Positions 23,523-33,348 of a stretch of 64,000 nucleotides of DNA are shown piece after piece (the first letter of the stretch is position 1; each line of letters begins with the position of its first letter). The stretch covers positions 1-64,000 of the forward strand of contig JAUCBJ010002359.1 of assembly GCA_032718475.1 (NCBI GenBank), read 5' to 3'. The DNA is from Nemertoderma westbladi. Lineage: Eukaryota > Xenacoelomorpha > Nemertodermatida > Nemertodermatidae. The notes beneath the pieces are model-generated. The model ran no database searches and was not told where the DNA came from. It saw only the letters and a list, made by a program, of their open reading frames with translations. Position numbers and translations under genes: made by a program.

Positions 23523-25987
23523 TCTGCTGCTCGCTGTACCGTATTGTACAGTTAATCACTCTACTGCTGTACCGTATTGTACAGTGAACCACTCTACTGC
23601 TGTACCGTATTGTACAGTGAACCACTATGCTGCTCGCTGTACCGTATTGTACAGTTAATCACTCTACTACTGTACCGTATTGTACAGTGAACCACTCTAC
23701 TGCTGTACCGTATTGTTCAGTGAACCACTCTACTGCTGTACCGTATTGTACAGTGAACCACTCTACTGCTGTACCGTATTGTACAGTGAACCACTCTACT
23801 GCTGTACCGTATTGTCAAGTGAACCACTCTGCTGCTCGCTGTACAGTATTGTACAGTTAATCACCCTACTGCTGTACCGTATTGTACAGTGAACCACACT
23901 ACTGCTGTATCGTATTGTACAGTGAACCACCCTACTGCTGTACCGTATTGTACAGTGAACCACTCTACTGCTGTACCGTATTGTACAGTGAACCACTCTA
24001 CTGCTGTACCGTATTGTACAGTGAACCACTCTACTGCTCTATAGTATTGTACAGTGAACCACTCTACTGCTGTACCGTATTGTACAGTGAACCACTCTAC
24101 TGCTGTACCGTATTGTACAGTGAACCACTCTACTGCTGTACCGTATAGTACAGTGAACCACTCTACTGCTGTACCGTATTGTACAGTGAACCACTCTGCT
24201 GCTCGCTGTACCGTATTGTACAGTTAATCACTCTACTGCTGTACCGTATTGTACAGTGAACCACTCTACTGCTGTACCGTATTTTACAGTGAACCACTCT
24301 ACTGCTGTACCGTATTGTACAGTGAACCACTCTACTGTTGTACCGTATTGTACAGTGAACCACTCTACTGCTGTACCGTATTGTACAGTGAACCACTCTA
24401 CTGCTGTACCGTATTGTACAGTGAACCACTCTACTGCTGTACCGTGTTGTACAGTGACCCACTCTACTGCTGTACCGTATTGTACAGTGAACCACTCTAC
24501 TGCTGTACCGTATTGTACAGTGACCCACTCTACTGCTGTACCGTATTGTACAGTGAACCACTCTACTGCTGTACCGTATTGTACAGTGAACCACTCTACT
24601 GCTGTACCGTATTGTACAGTGAACCACTCTACTGCTGTACCGTATTGTACAGTGAACCACTCTACTGCTGTACCGTGTTGTACAGTGACCCACTCTACTG
24701 CTGTACCGTATTGTACAGTGAACCACTCTACTGCTGTACCGTATTGTACAGTGAACCACTCTACTGCTGTACCGTATTGTACAGTGAACCACTCTACTGC
24801 TGTACCGTATTGTACAGTGAACCACTCTATTGCTGTACCGTATAGTACAGTGAACCAATCTACTGCTGTACCGTATTGTACACATGTACAGTGAACCACT
24901 CTACTGCTGTACCGTATTGTACAGTGAACCACTCTACTGTTGTACCGTATTGTACAGTGAACCACTCTACTGCTGTACCGTATTGTACAGTGAACCACTC
25001 TACTGCTGTACCGTATTGTACAGTGAACCACTCTACTTCTGTACCGTATTGTACAGTGAACCACTCTACTGCTGTACCGTATAGTACAGTGAACCAATCT
25101 ACTGCTGTACCGTATTGTACACATCTACAGTGAACCACTCTACTGCTGTACCGTATTGTACAGTGAACCACCCTACTGTTGTACCGTATTGTACAGTGAA
25201 CCACTCTACTGCTGTACCGTATTGTACAGTGAACCACTCTACTGATGTACCGTATTGTACAGTGAACCACTCTACTGTTGTACCGTATTGTACAGTGAAC
25301 CACTCTACTGCTGTACCGTATTGTACAGTGAACCACTCTACTGCTGTACCGTATTGTACAGTGAACCACTCTACTGCTGTACCGTATTGTACAGTGAACC
25401 AATCTACTGATGTACCGTATTGTACACATGTACAGTGAACCACTCTACTGCTGTACCGTATTGTACAGTGAACCACTCTACTGATGTACCGTATTGTACA
25501 GTGAACCACTCTACTGCTGTACCGTATTGTACAGTGAACCACTCTACTGCTGTACCGTATAGTACAGTGAACCAATCTACTGCTGTACCGTATTGTACAC
25601 ATGTACAGTGAACCACTCTACTGCTGTACCGTATTGTACAGTGAACCACTCTACTGTTGTACCGTATTGTACAGTGAACCACTCTACTGCTGTACCGTAT
25701 TGTACAGTGAACCACTCTACTGCTGTACCGTATTGTACAGTGAACCACTCTACTGTTGTACCGTATTGTACAGTGAACCACTCTACTGTTGTACCGTATT
25801 GTACAGTGAACCACTCTACTGCTGTACCGTATTGTACAGTGAACCACTCTACTGCTGTACCGTATTGTACAGTGAACCACTCTACTGTTGTACCGTATTG
25901 TACAGTGAACCACTCTACTGCTGTACCGTATTGTACAGTGAACCACTCTACTGCTGTACCGTATTGTACAGTGAACCACTCTACTGC
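23496..25987. repeat. 33 bp minisatellite, second block, about 75 copies
   Basis: This continues the array after the LINE insertion. Sub-variants differ from the first block: GACCCACTC units (24455-24690), and a junction variant with TACACATGTACAG or TACACATCTACAG at 24880, 25119, 25424 and 25597 that marks a separate higher-order repeat. It stops about 60 bp before the acceptor of the next KChIP exon. Confidence 0.96.
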
Positions 25988-26047
25988 ACTATGTACCGAC
26001 CGAATTGCACAATCTGCCATATTTAACTACTAAATATCGTATTTTAG

Positions 26048-26163
26048 ATCCACCGGTCGACGCCGACTCAATAAAGGAACACGCTGACACCGCCTTTACT
26101 AGAATGGATTTGGATAAGGATGGATTTGTTAGTAAAGATGAGTTCGATGAAGCTTGTCTGAAG
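26048..26163 (+). CDS. KChIP-type calcium sensor, exon with EF-hand 4
   Basis: After the acceptor CGTATTTTAG the first two bases complete an Asp codon with the base carried from the previous exon. The exon then reads PPVDADSIKEHADTAFTRM, DLDKDGFVSKDE (a complete canonical EF-hand 4 loop: Asp at 1, 3 and 5, Gly at 6, Glu at 12) and FDEACLK. The donor is AAG|GTAAGTAAA, a strong splice site. The exon is 116 bases long and ends in phase 0. EF-hands 3 and 4 are the working calcium sites of KChIPs, and both are intact here. Confidence 0.93.
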
Positions 26164-26634
26164 GTAAGTAAATTATTTCTTAGCCTACCAGGTAGTAAAG
26201 TCTTCGGTACATAACTTAGTGCTATGGTAAACTAAATATTTAGAATATTAAATGCCGGCATTCGGTTATAACTAAATATTTGTTTCAATGTAAAACAATA
26301 AAATGTTGGATACTTTTTGTCCAGGCATAGCTTTTCTCTTTCTCCTGTAACTGTTGTCCTGTTTCCGGTACCTCTGATTGCTGATTCGTCTCGTCCCGGA
26401 ATATAATAATATACTGTTAACATACGAATATAGTAATAAGGATCTACATTTTGTGCAATTATTTGTGACTACCATTTTGTTACGTTGCCCTTTAAATGTG
26501 CACGAAAGGTAATATTTTTGATGTGGTCGGTGGTCATTAATTATTCATGTTTATAGCCAATCACATGTTGGTATTTATATCATTTGAAAGATCCGTATAA
26601 CTTTGTAGATTATTTATTGTAAGGAATTTTTAAA
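26164..26634. other. 5' part of KChIP intron 3
   Basis: AT-rich intronic sequence with no recognised gene. Confidence 0.5.
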
Positions 26635-26719
26635 CGGGATTCCGATCCTGATCTCGAAAAATCGGGATCCCAGCGAAAAATGCAATCCCGATCCCGACTT
26701 TTTTGGAACGGGATCCCGA
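26635..26719. repeat. Clustered CGGGATCCCG-type palindromes
   Basis: CGGGATTCCG, TCGGGATCCC, AATCCCGATCCCGAC and ACGGGATCCCG lie within 85 bp and give overlapping inverted repeats. Such clusters are common at the ends of small DNA transposons, but no matching second end was found. Confidence 0.5.
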
Positions 26720-26849
26720 AGATTCTTAAGTAAATTTGTTAAATATCTTATAAATAGTTCTAGCGGAACTATTACTACTACTACTACTAGGATCGGCATG
26801 CTGCATTGCAGCTGTTTTATATATATATATATTACATATATTTTAAAAT

Positions 26850-28080
26850 TCTGTACCGGCTTGTCGACAAAATTGTGCCGCCACAACTCCCCATCACCCA
26901 TGACAATTGCTAGATCATCCGCATATTCAAGGCCAGTGTCGTTTAAGTTGCGTCTCAAGGAAGTTATGGGCTGTCCACCATGCTTATTCACTCCATGAGG
27001 CCGCCAAAGCACACGATTATGCACTGGGTGTTCCTCACGGCGAAAGCATTGTCCTGCAAAGCGGAGGTGGCTTTGTTCTAGTGTCAAGCTTGGGGGAACC
27101 AATGAGACACCTCCAATGTTATATAGTGTCTGGTTGGAGATGTGTGCATTGTACTTGACACAATGAACCCGGCGTAGCATTCTTGAGAATGTGCCATCCA
27201 GAGATTTGGTGTCCTCAGCAGTTAGAGCCCAGCATGGACTCCCATAGAGGAGTACTGAAACTAGTGCTGCTCTAAATAATCGGACCTTAAGTTTCCGATT
27301 AATTCTCGGTGACTTCCAATTTATGGATAGCCTATTCAAGGCTGCCCATGCCTTTCCCTTACATATTCGAAGGTCATCATCTGTCTTCCGGATCCATGAT
27401 CCCAGGTAATAGAAGTCGTAATAGAAGTCATGCTCAAGCATACCATCATTTGGGCTTATGCTCATCCGCTCAGAGACTTGCTGAGGACTTTCAAAGTTAA
27501 CTGTCAAAATTTTGGTCTTTTTTGGAGTTAATAAAAAGACCAACACTAGAAGCAGCATGTTCTAATGAGCTGAGGAGCCGTGGGCTCCATCTAGTGATTC
27601 TGAGAGTACTCCTAAGTGATCAGCAAAGTCTAGATCAGTTAGGTACTTGGCAGGATTTCCTCGACGTCTGGAGCCAATAGGTGGAGTTACCATCACCCCA
27701 TCATCATTATGATGATCTAAGGACATGCGTAGAACATAGTCAACCACAATTATGAACAAGAATGGCGCAAGTGTGTCTCCCTGGAGAACTCACCATAACA
27801 TTTCAAATGGTTCTGTGTCACCATCAACAGTAGATACAAATGTTGTCGAACCATCGTATACTGATCTGATTGCTGCAATAATTTCATCAGGAATCCCATA
27901 TAATGAAAGTATGCTGAACATACGTGAGCGAGAGACTGAATCAAAGGCCTTGAAGAAATCAACAAAGATAAACAGCCTGTCAGATAGATGCCTGTCTTTC
28001 TTTTTTGATAACTCTTCAATTATACTTCTAAGTGCCAAAATGGCTCCATGGTCCCAACGACCTTTACGCTTTCTCATTTT
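26850..28080 (-). pseudogene. APE-type LINE fragment (reverse transcriptase), copy 2
   Basis: On the minus strand, in three broken frames: RWDHGAILALRSIIEELSKK, then FIFVDFFKAFDSVSRSRMF (RT motif A), LTDLDFADHLGVLS (motif C, with FADD changed to FADH), and the downstream segment LGSWIRKTDDDLRICKGKAW...SVLLYGSPCWALTAEDTKSL. The fragment starts abruptly before motif A, as in 5'-truncated LINE insertions. It sits wholly in KChIP intron 3. The frame changes and the changed catalytic motif make it dead. It looks like the same family as copies 1 and 3 but covers the complementary part of the element, so identity cannot be compared directly. Confidence 0.85.
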
Positions 28081-28172
28081 TCACCAGTTTTAGCTGTTTT
28101 TCTTGTTTATTTTCTAACTATTCATAAATAATCCCTAATAAATTGTGAAGTGATATTAATTTTGTATTTTAG

Positions 28173-28220
28173 AGTTGCGATGTTTCTAAGACTACGGGTA
28201 TATTCAACGCCTGTTTGTGA
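28173..28220 (+). CDS. KChIP-type calcium sensor, last exon
   Basis: After the acceptor TTTTGTATTTTAG, fifteen codons read SCDVSKTTGIFNACL and stop at TGA. Phase 0 is exactly what the previous exon requires. The length and pattern (hydrophobic at positions 4, 10 and 15, Phe at 11) match the short C-terminal exon of known KChIPs residue for residue in spacing. It is too short to find by open-frame length alone. A further downstream exon is possible but not needed. Probable 3' UTR and poly(A) signals (AATAAA near 28799) follow. Confidence 0.78.
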   Translation, partial: SCDVSKTTGIFNACL

Positions 28221-29734
28221 CTCTAACGTTACCATGGCAACTTGTCCGATGAGACTTATCCGTTTGTTAGCATGGAAACATCCGCAGTTAAAATGTGCAG
28301 TGTTTATATCTAATTATGGTATTTATTTATTTCATTATTAGTACAGAACGATGACTACGCCATGCCTTCTAGGATGAACTTACTAATTCGTATTTATTAA
28401 AACTTATTAATTATACTCTGTAATTCGTTACTTATTAAGCCATTATATATCATTCATTGGTGTCATTCATCTTTATATCATGATTAACTCGTAATCTTAT
28501 TGGCTCAGCCATTATATATCATTCATTGGTGTCATTCATCTTTATATCATGATTAACTCGTAATCTTATTGGCTCAGCCATTATTTCCTGTTGTCATTCG
28601 GTTGTTTTTTTCTTGACAACGTCATGCTTTTTACAAACACAGGTTGTTTGTTACCAAGGTTACACAGGTTGTTTGTTACCATATGTTTTTATGGAGTTAC
28701 AGGTACAATATCCATCCACTATTTGGTAATCAACCTCATTTAGGTCATATCTGGGCGATTTATTTTAGAGATTAATATTTAGTGCATTATGTACAAGGAA
28801 AATAAAATATTATAAGTTAGTATCACCATTTTCACACAATTTGTTTATTAAATGTTATTTGTGGCCGACAATATTGTTGCTAAGAGACTGGCCGTGACGT
28901 AATGTACTGCGTTTTGATTCGTTTAAACAATATGGTGTGCTAATATTGTATAATTTGTGATAAGTGAAGTAATATTTAAACAATTTGTTCAATTTGTTTT
29001 CATTGACATTATTATGTAGTGATATATTAATTGTTATTAAAATAAATTATAGTAATTAATTAATAGCTACTTTTATACATTGCTATAATAATTTTCACCC
29101 TTTTTATGTTGCGTTTTATAAGTTTTTAGGGTTGGTAAGTTAAATTTCGTACTATTCATTAAAACAAATTAATTAATATACCTTAATTATTATGGATCCA
29201 TTCACAAATATTTTCCCTGTTCCAGTTAAAATGTAACAATAAATAATACCGAACATTATTAATATAATACTGCACACATAATATATTTATTGTTATAATT
29301 AGTTGCTGATTGTATGTACTGTGAATGCTTATCATATTTAATTACATCAATTAATTAATTGGCCTCTAAAAATTAAAAAATATATATTTATAGTTCAATT
29401 ACGTCATTTGATGTAATTTTAATTGAATGTCTCACAACTGGTGCCAATAATTTCCAATCTATTGTACGTTTCTAATTTAGGTATGTATTGCGGAGCCACT
29501 AAGGGACACGGTATAGTTAACTCATTATTACATGGTAAATCTCTACGCACACAAGTTGTTCAATCCAACCCCCCCCCCCCCCCCCCCGTTCCCTCCCCTT
29601 AGTTTCTTAGATGGGTCGTCGCCTTTGGGAGACCGTCGACTGGTTTTCTCGTTGTGCTGCCACCGCCCGTATAGCCGTGTTTCTCTCGATTACAAAAATA
29701 AATACAAATAATATTAATAAATTATGATGGGATA
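28221..29734. other. KChIP 3' flank, AT-rich
   Basis: AT-rich, with several AATAAA-like signals, a 69 bp tandem duplication (28439-28576) and a poly-C run at about 29569-29587. No other gene is seen. The LINE fragment begins at about 29735. Confidence 0.5.
28439..28576 (+). repeat. Two tandem copies of a 69 bp unit
   Basis: GCCATTATATATCATTCATT opens both units, at 28439 and 28508. The two copies look identical, and a third start (GCCATTATTTCC) at 28577 diverges at once. Confidence 0.9.
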
Positions 29735-31052
29735 GATTAGGGATTATCTACTATGATGGGATAGATGAGCTTTAAACACTCAGGTATTTTAAAGACCTCA
29801 GGGGGAACACCATCTACTCCACTGGCACGATTGGTCTTAATGCTCTTTGCAGCAGCCTTCACTTCTGCAAAGGGAATATCTGGGAGTACAGACACGTCAT
29901 TATTGAGGAGCTTTTCAAAGTGTGCCTTCCAACTATTGTGGCGATCGGCTGGTGATTCAGCCTTAACCTTGGTGGTTGGTTGGCTTTTTCGACCAGCAAG
30001 CAAGTTGATCGATCTCCATGCCTGGGATGATTGCCTGCTGTCGTCAGCATCATTGATGGCATCAACCTGTTGGTTTATTAGCTCCTGTAAATTAACAGAG
30101 TACTGCCTGTTCAGGGACCTAGATGCAGCCTTAACTGCATTCTTGGCAGCTATAGTCTGTTTGAGTCGGGACTGTTTCTGCGCCTTGTAGAGGTCATTTC
30201 GGCACTTCTGAATTTTGTTGTCAGTCCAGGAGGCCCCTTTCCTGTTTCGAGGGTATACAGGAACTGTTTATGCAGCTGCTAACTTAACTGCCTCTGTGAA
30301 AGCAGTATAGCCCTCACAGTGATCTGCCGCCTCAGAGTCACGAACCTCATACCTGTTGCTCAGCTGTAGTGTGAAGCTGGATCTCACACTTGGCTGTTGC
30401 AACAGAGAGGACCAGTCATGCCGCTGCAAGACAGATTTCGTTGTTCTGCTAGCACGCAGACTAAGTCTTACCTTGGCCACAATAAGGCGGTGATCACTGG
30501 AGAAGGGTCGAAGTGTAAATGCATTACAGTCTTGTATAGAGCTCCTGTATTTCCTACGAAACAGAATATGGTCTATCTGGGACTTGTGACCACTGGGTCC
30601 ACTATGAGTCCTTAGCTTTCCAGTTCGCTTCTTGAACTGGGTTCCAGCCGAAAACAATCCATTTCCAGAGATAAAATCATGAAGATGGACGGAATTTCGG
30701 TTAACACTATTGCTATAGACCCAGGGCGATGTAGGTGATTGATGCAGACTTGCATTAAAGTCTCCCAGGAATGTTAAGAATGCATGCTGATCCACTCCAT
30801 CAGTAGCTGCTTGTAGATTCTGGTAGAAATTTTCCACCTCCTCCACAGGGGCAACACTAGTTGGAGAGTAGCACACAATCAGAACCACCTTAGGAAACTA
30901 CTTAGCCAGTCTTCCAGAACATGAGAAGTGGCAACGGATGATGCTGTTAGAGATTTGGTCTATTTTGTCCAATGCTGCATGTGCAGTTGGATTCATCAAT
31001 AGACCAATTCCACCATTGCCACTATCATCTGCTGACGCGAGGGCGAGTCGCC
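29735..31052 (-). pseudogene. APE-type LINE, copy 3, split by the Polinton
   Basis: The minus strand shows the endonuclease domain (GNGGIGLLMNPTAHAALDKI, LTFLGDFNASLHQSPTSPW, and a C-terminal SSDHRLIVAKVRLSL), a linker, then the start of RT (EVKAAAKSIKTNRASGVDGV). It stops before RT motif A. An in-frame TAG replaces a Lys codon at about 30898 relative to copy 1, and another stop lies near 30268. The 5' part of the same gene continues at 49610-49730 on the far side of the Polinton. Confidence 0.88.
31047..31052. repeat. Left target-site duplication of the Polinton (GTCGCC)
   Basis: GTCGCC directly precedes the left TIR and is repeated at 49610-49615 directly after the right TIR. A 6 bp duplication is the Polinton signature. 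The related LINE copy has one GTCGCC at 11393-11398, followed by AACCGCCCCCC as at 49616. Confidence 0.95.
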
Positions 31053-31438
31053 AGTAGTATATAATTGTGTGACATGGCTTCATGGTCACCCGTAGCCCAT
31101 CATTACCATCCATTTCTAGTACTGCATCCAATCAGAAGCCACCATTTCAACCTTTAGCAGTAGTCGTTATTATTTCAACCAATCAGATGTCAGCATTTCA
31201 TCCGTAACCATGGTAACTTCTCAAGTTCCCGCTTATTCCGCTAGAGGCGTTATTAGTCACCCAACGCTAGTACTGCATCCAATCACCAACCTTTATTTTA
31301 CAGGTGTTCGGGTGTCTACACTTAGCATCAGGTAACTTCTACTATTTTTCAAATCGCAATTTTTCACCAACCTTTATTTTACAGATGCTAGGAGTGTCTA
31401 CAAGTAACGTCTACTATTTTTCAAATCGCTATTTTTCA
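31053..31438 (+). repeat. Left terminal inverted repeat of the Polinton
   Basis: Compared base by base with the reverse complement of 49224-49609, only three differences were seen (ATGG/ACGG near 31075, AGGAG/AGAAG near 31390, AAGT/AGGT near 31402). Similarity ends at about 31438. Confidence 0.95.
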
Positions 31439-31550
31439 GCAACCAGTATTTTCATATTCACCAACCTTTATTTTACAGACGCTAGAGGTGTCTACACTTA
31501 GCATCAGGTAACGTCTACTATTTTTCAAATCGCTATTTTTCACCAACCAT
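31284..31550 (+). repeat. Subterminal direct repeats of about 80-95 bp
   Basis: Units start CACCAACCTTTATTTTACAG at 31284, 31365 and 31459 and each includes CTACTATTTTTCAAATCGC. The right end of the element has only two matching units, so the third unit lies just inside the left TIR. Short open frames here are not genes. Confidence 0.9.
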
Positions 31551-32109
31551 TGCATATTCATCTTCGCGTAGCCTAACCTCTCGACGCATGGCTAGCCCCC
31601 CAACACATCACCACTCGATCCAGGCTGTTACCCACCCACCAACCAACCAACAGCGATGCTTGCCTAACCCGCCATTTTACCACCACCGCCACGCTACCAC
31701 CACTGTATACTGTATATGGTGACGACGTGACCATCTACACACACACATCGCACATATATTATATTATATCGATTGCCAACTCCTTGACTGCTGTCGTCAA
31801 ATCAACAAACCAACCAGTATGATACATGAAATTCCGCCACGTTCCAGCTACGTGTATACGAGCATTAGTGATTAGTATTATTATTACGCAGAACCAAATA
31901 ATTTTTGATTATACAGTAGTTCCCTACCGGCTAATCAACCAATCAATAAATCGAATTTAGACTATTTCTCAGTTTAAGACCTGTATTATTTTTGAAAATA
32001 TCTTATATATAATCTCTTGCTTTAATCACAATTAATCATTTGTAATGGTTTTAGTTTAAAAGTTTTTACTTTGTTTGTTTGATTTACAATAAAATAAATT
32101 AATTAAATA
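31551..32109. other. Polinton left spacer
   Basis: Non-coding, AT-rich toward the first gene, with CCAACCAACC-type short repeats. It presumably holds the promoter of the left genes, but no site can be assigned. Confidence 0.4.
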
Positions 32110-32553
32110 ATGTCTTCTAATTCCGATATGGTTATGCCAATAGTAAGGCATTCATTTTTTGCAGAAGATGGTGAAGCCTATATTGTTATTGATTATACAA
32201 TTTACCGTCGGGGAGATGATAAATATAAAATTGAGTTTTCTGAAAAAGCCAGGAAAGTTTTAAGCTCAATTGATATTGATGCTTCTGATAATAGTATTCA
32301 TCTCTTAGATTACAACCTGAAAGTTGAGCATGAGGGAAAATTAATCAATATCTTACTATTATCCATGATAGAGGGGTTAATTGTTATTACACAATACAAC
32401 GAAGCTGGTGAAAAGTTTGAAATACGGCTAAATCGGCATAGCCCCTACGAAATTATGTCTTTCTTTATTGTAATGATTTCAAAAGAATCCTTTGTCGAAA
32501 CTGAAGAATCAACAGATAATGTTGAATATGTTGATAATATCATTGATTCTTGA
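32110..32553 (+). CDS. Polinton hypothetical protein, 147 residues, acidic
   Basis: An intact frame with an ATG in an AT-rich leader, first of the left-hand genes. The protein is acidic (tail ETEESTDNVEYVDNIIDS) and alternates strands and helices, including HEGKLINILLLSMIEGLIVI, which is hydrophobic but contains charged residues and is not a clear membrane segment. It has no cysteine cluster, signal peptide or motif I recognise. It precedes a RING-finger gene by 158 bp, so the two may act together, for example in host interaction, but that is position only. Confidence 0.7.
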   Translation: MSSNSDMVMPIVRHSFFAEDGEAYIVIDYTIYRRGDDKYKIEFSEKARKVLSSIDIDASDNSIHLLDYNLKVEHEGKLINILLLSMIEGLIVITQYNEAGEKFEIRLNRHSPYEIMSFFIVMISKESFVETEESTDNVEYVDNIIDS

Positions 32554-32711
32554 CTTTCCCGCTATATTATAAATATTTTATGATTATTTATAAAATTTTG
32601 ATGTTTTTAAATAATCGAAAATTGTAGTAGTAATTGTATATACAGTATAACAGATTTGTTTGTTGTTGTGTATTGAGGTAATTATTTTCAATTTACTTTA
32701 AAATTTGGAAA

Positions 32712-33164
32712 TTGGATATTTTAAATGAAAAATGTCCAGTTTGCTATTCTAAGTTATTGCAACAACATCGAGATTATTATAAATGTGAAAATAAACATGC
32801 AACTTGCGTACAATGTATTGTACAATATTCCGAAATGAATAATTATTGTTCTAAAATTTGTCCTATTTGTCGCGCACCCATATCTAAGTTTAATATAAAG
32901 TTGGCAAGATACCAACCCTATTATTGGAAAGAGCTTCGCAATATAACTTATATTTCTGCGGAAAGTAATGATCCAGGAGATTTATTTACAATATTGGAGA
33001 ATATTTTTTATAGAAATGTAGTACGACGGTGTTGCTACTATATTCCTTATTTTTTTAGCAGCGAACATAAAAAAATCATTAGCGCGAAATTCTCGGGAAG
33101 TGATTTCCAAACCGCCGATGTTACCTATCATTATTTCGCGTATAAAGATGCTCACCATGCTTGA
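32712..33164 (+). CDS. RING-finger protein of the Polinton, no ATG
   Basis: The N-terminal 50 residues hold a C3HC4-type RING: CPVC, then C...KHATCVQC (with the His ligand), then CPICRAPIS. RING domains usually recruit ubiquitin-conjugating enzymes, so an E3 ligase role is plausible. The rest is an unrecognised domain of about 100 residues ending in TYHYFAYKDAHHA. No ATG exists in frame between the upstream stop (TAA at 32679) and the RING; the frame can only start at a TTG (32712) or by splicing to an exon not seen. Loss of the start codon by point change is the simplest reading. The Helitron insertion follows 185 bp downstream. Confidence 0.75.
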   Translation: MDILNEKCPVCYSKLLQQHRDYYKCENKHATCVQCIVQYSEMNNYCSKICPICRAPISKFNIKLARYQPYYWKELRNITYISAESNDPGDLFTILENIFYRNVVRRCCYYIPYFFSSEHKKIISAKFSGSDFQTADVTYHYFAYKDAHHA

Positions 33165-33348
33165 AATTACATTGAAAATGAGTCTATACTATAATTGGAA
33201 ATAGCACCTTTTGTTGCAGCGAGCGTCACATACTGTAGTTGTGTCATATGTTAATTAAATATACAGTACTCTAATATTTTAGTTGCCTCAATTATTGTTA
33301 TATACATAGTAATGGTGATGGTTTATTGATATTGATATTTATATTATA
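33165..33348. other. Polinton spacer left of the Helitron
   Basis: AT-rich non-coding sequence ending in TATATTAT|A, the A/T-rich target in which the Helitron dimer sits. It continues at 36463. Confidence 0.5.

Noticed and set aside
15048-25987. CRISPR-like array
   Set aside because: The units are directly adjacent copies with no unique spacers, in animal intron DNA.
15069-26033. Many long open frames on both strands (up to 372 codons) with repeated YCCTVLYSEPL, HSTAVPYCTVN or VHCTIRYSSRV
   Set aside because: The 33 bp unit is a multiple of three and lacks stops in several frames, so these are consequences of the tandem array; no conserved protein features are seen.
26850-31052. One continuous LINE from 31.05 to 26.85 kb
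   Set aside because: The KChIP last exon and its 3' flank lie between the two parts, and the RT region between them is missing, so two separate fragments fit better.
31304-31501. Frames starting MFGCLHLASGN in both Polinton ends
   Set aside because: They lie in the inverted repeats and their subrepeats; the similarity reflects the TIR, not a gene.
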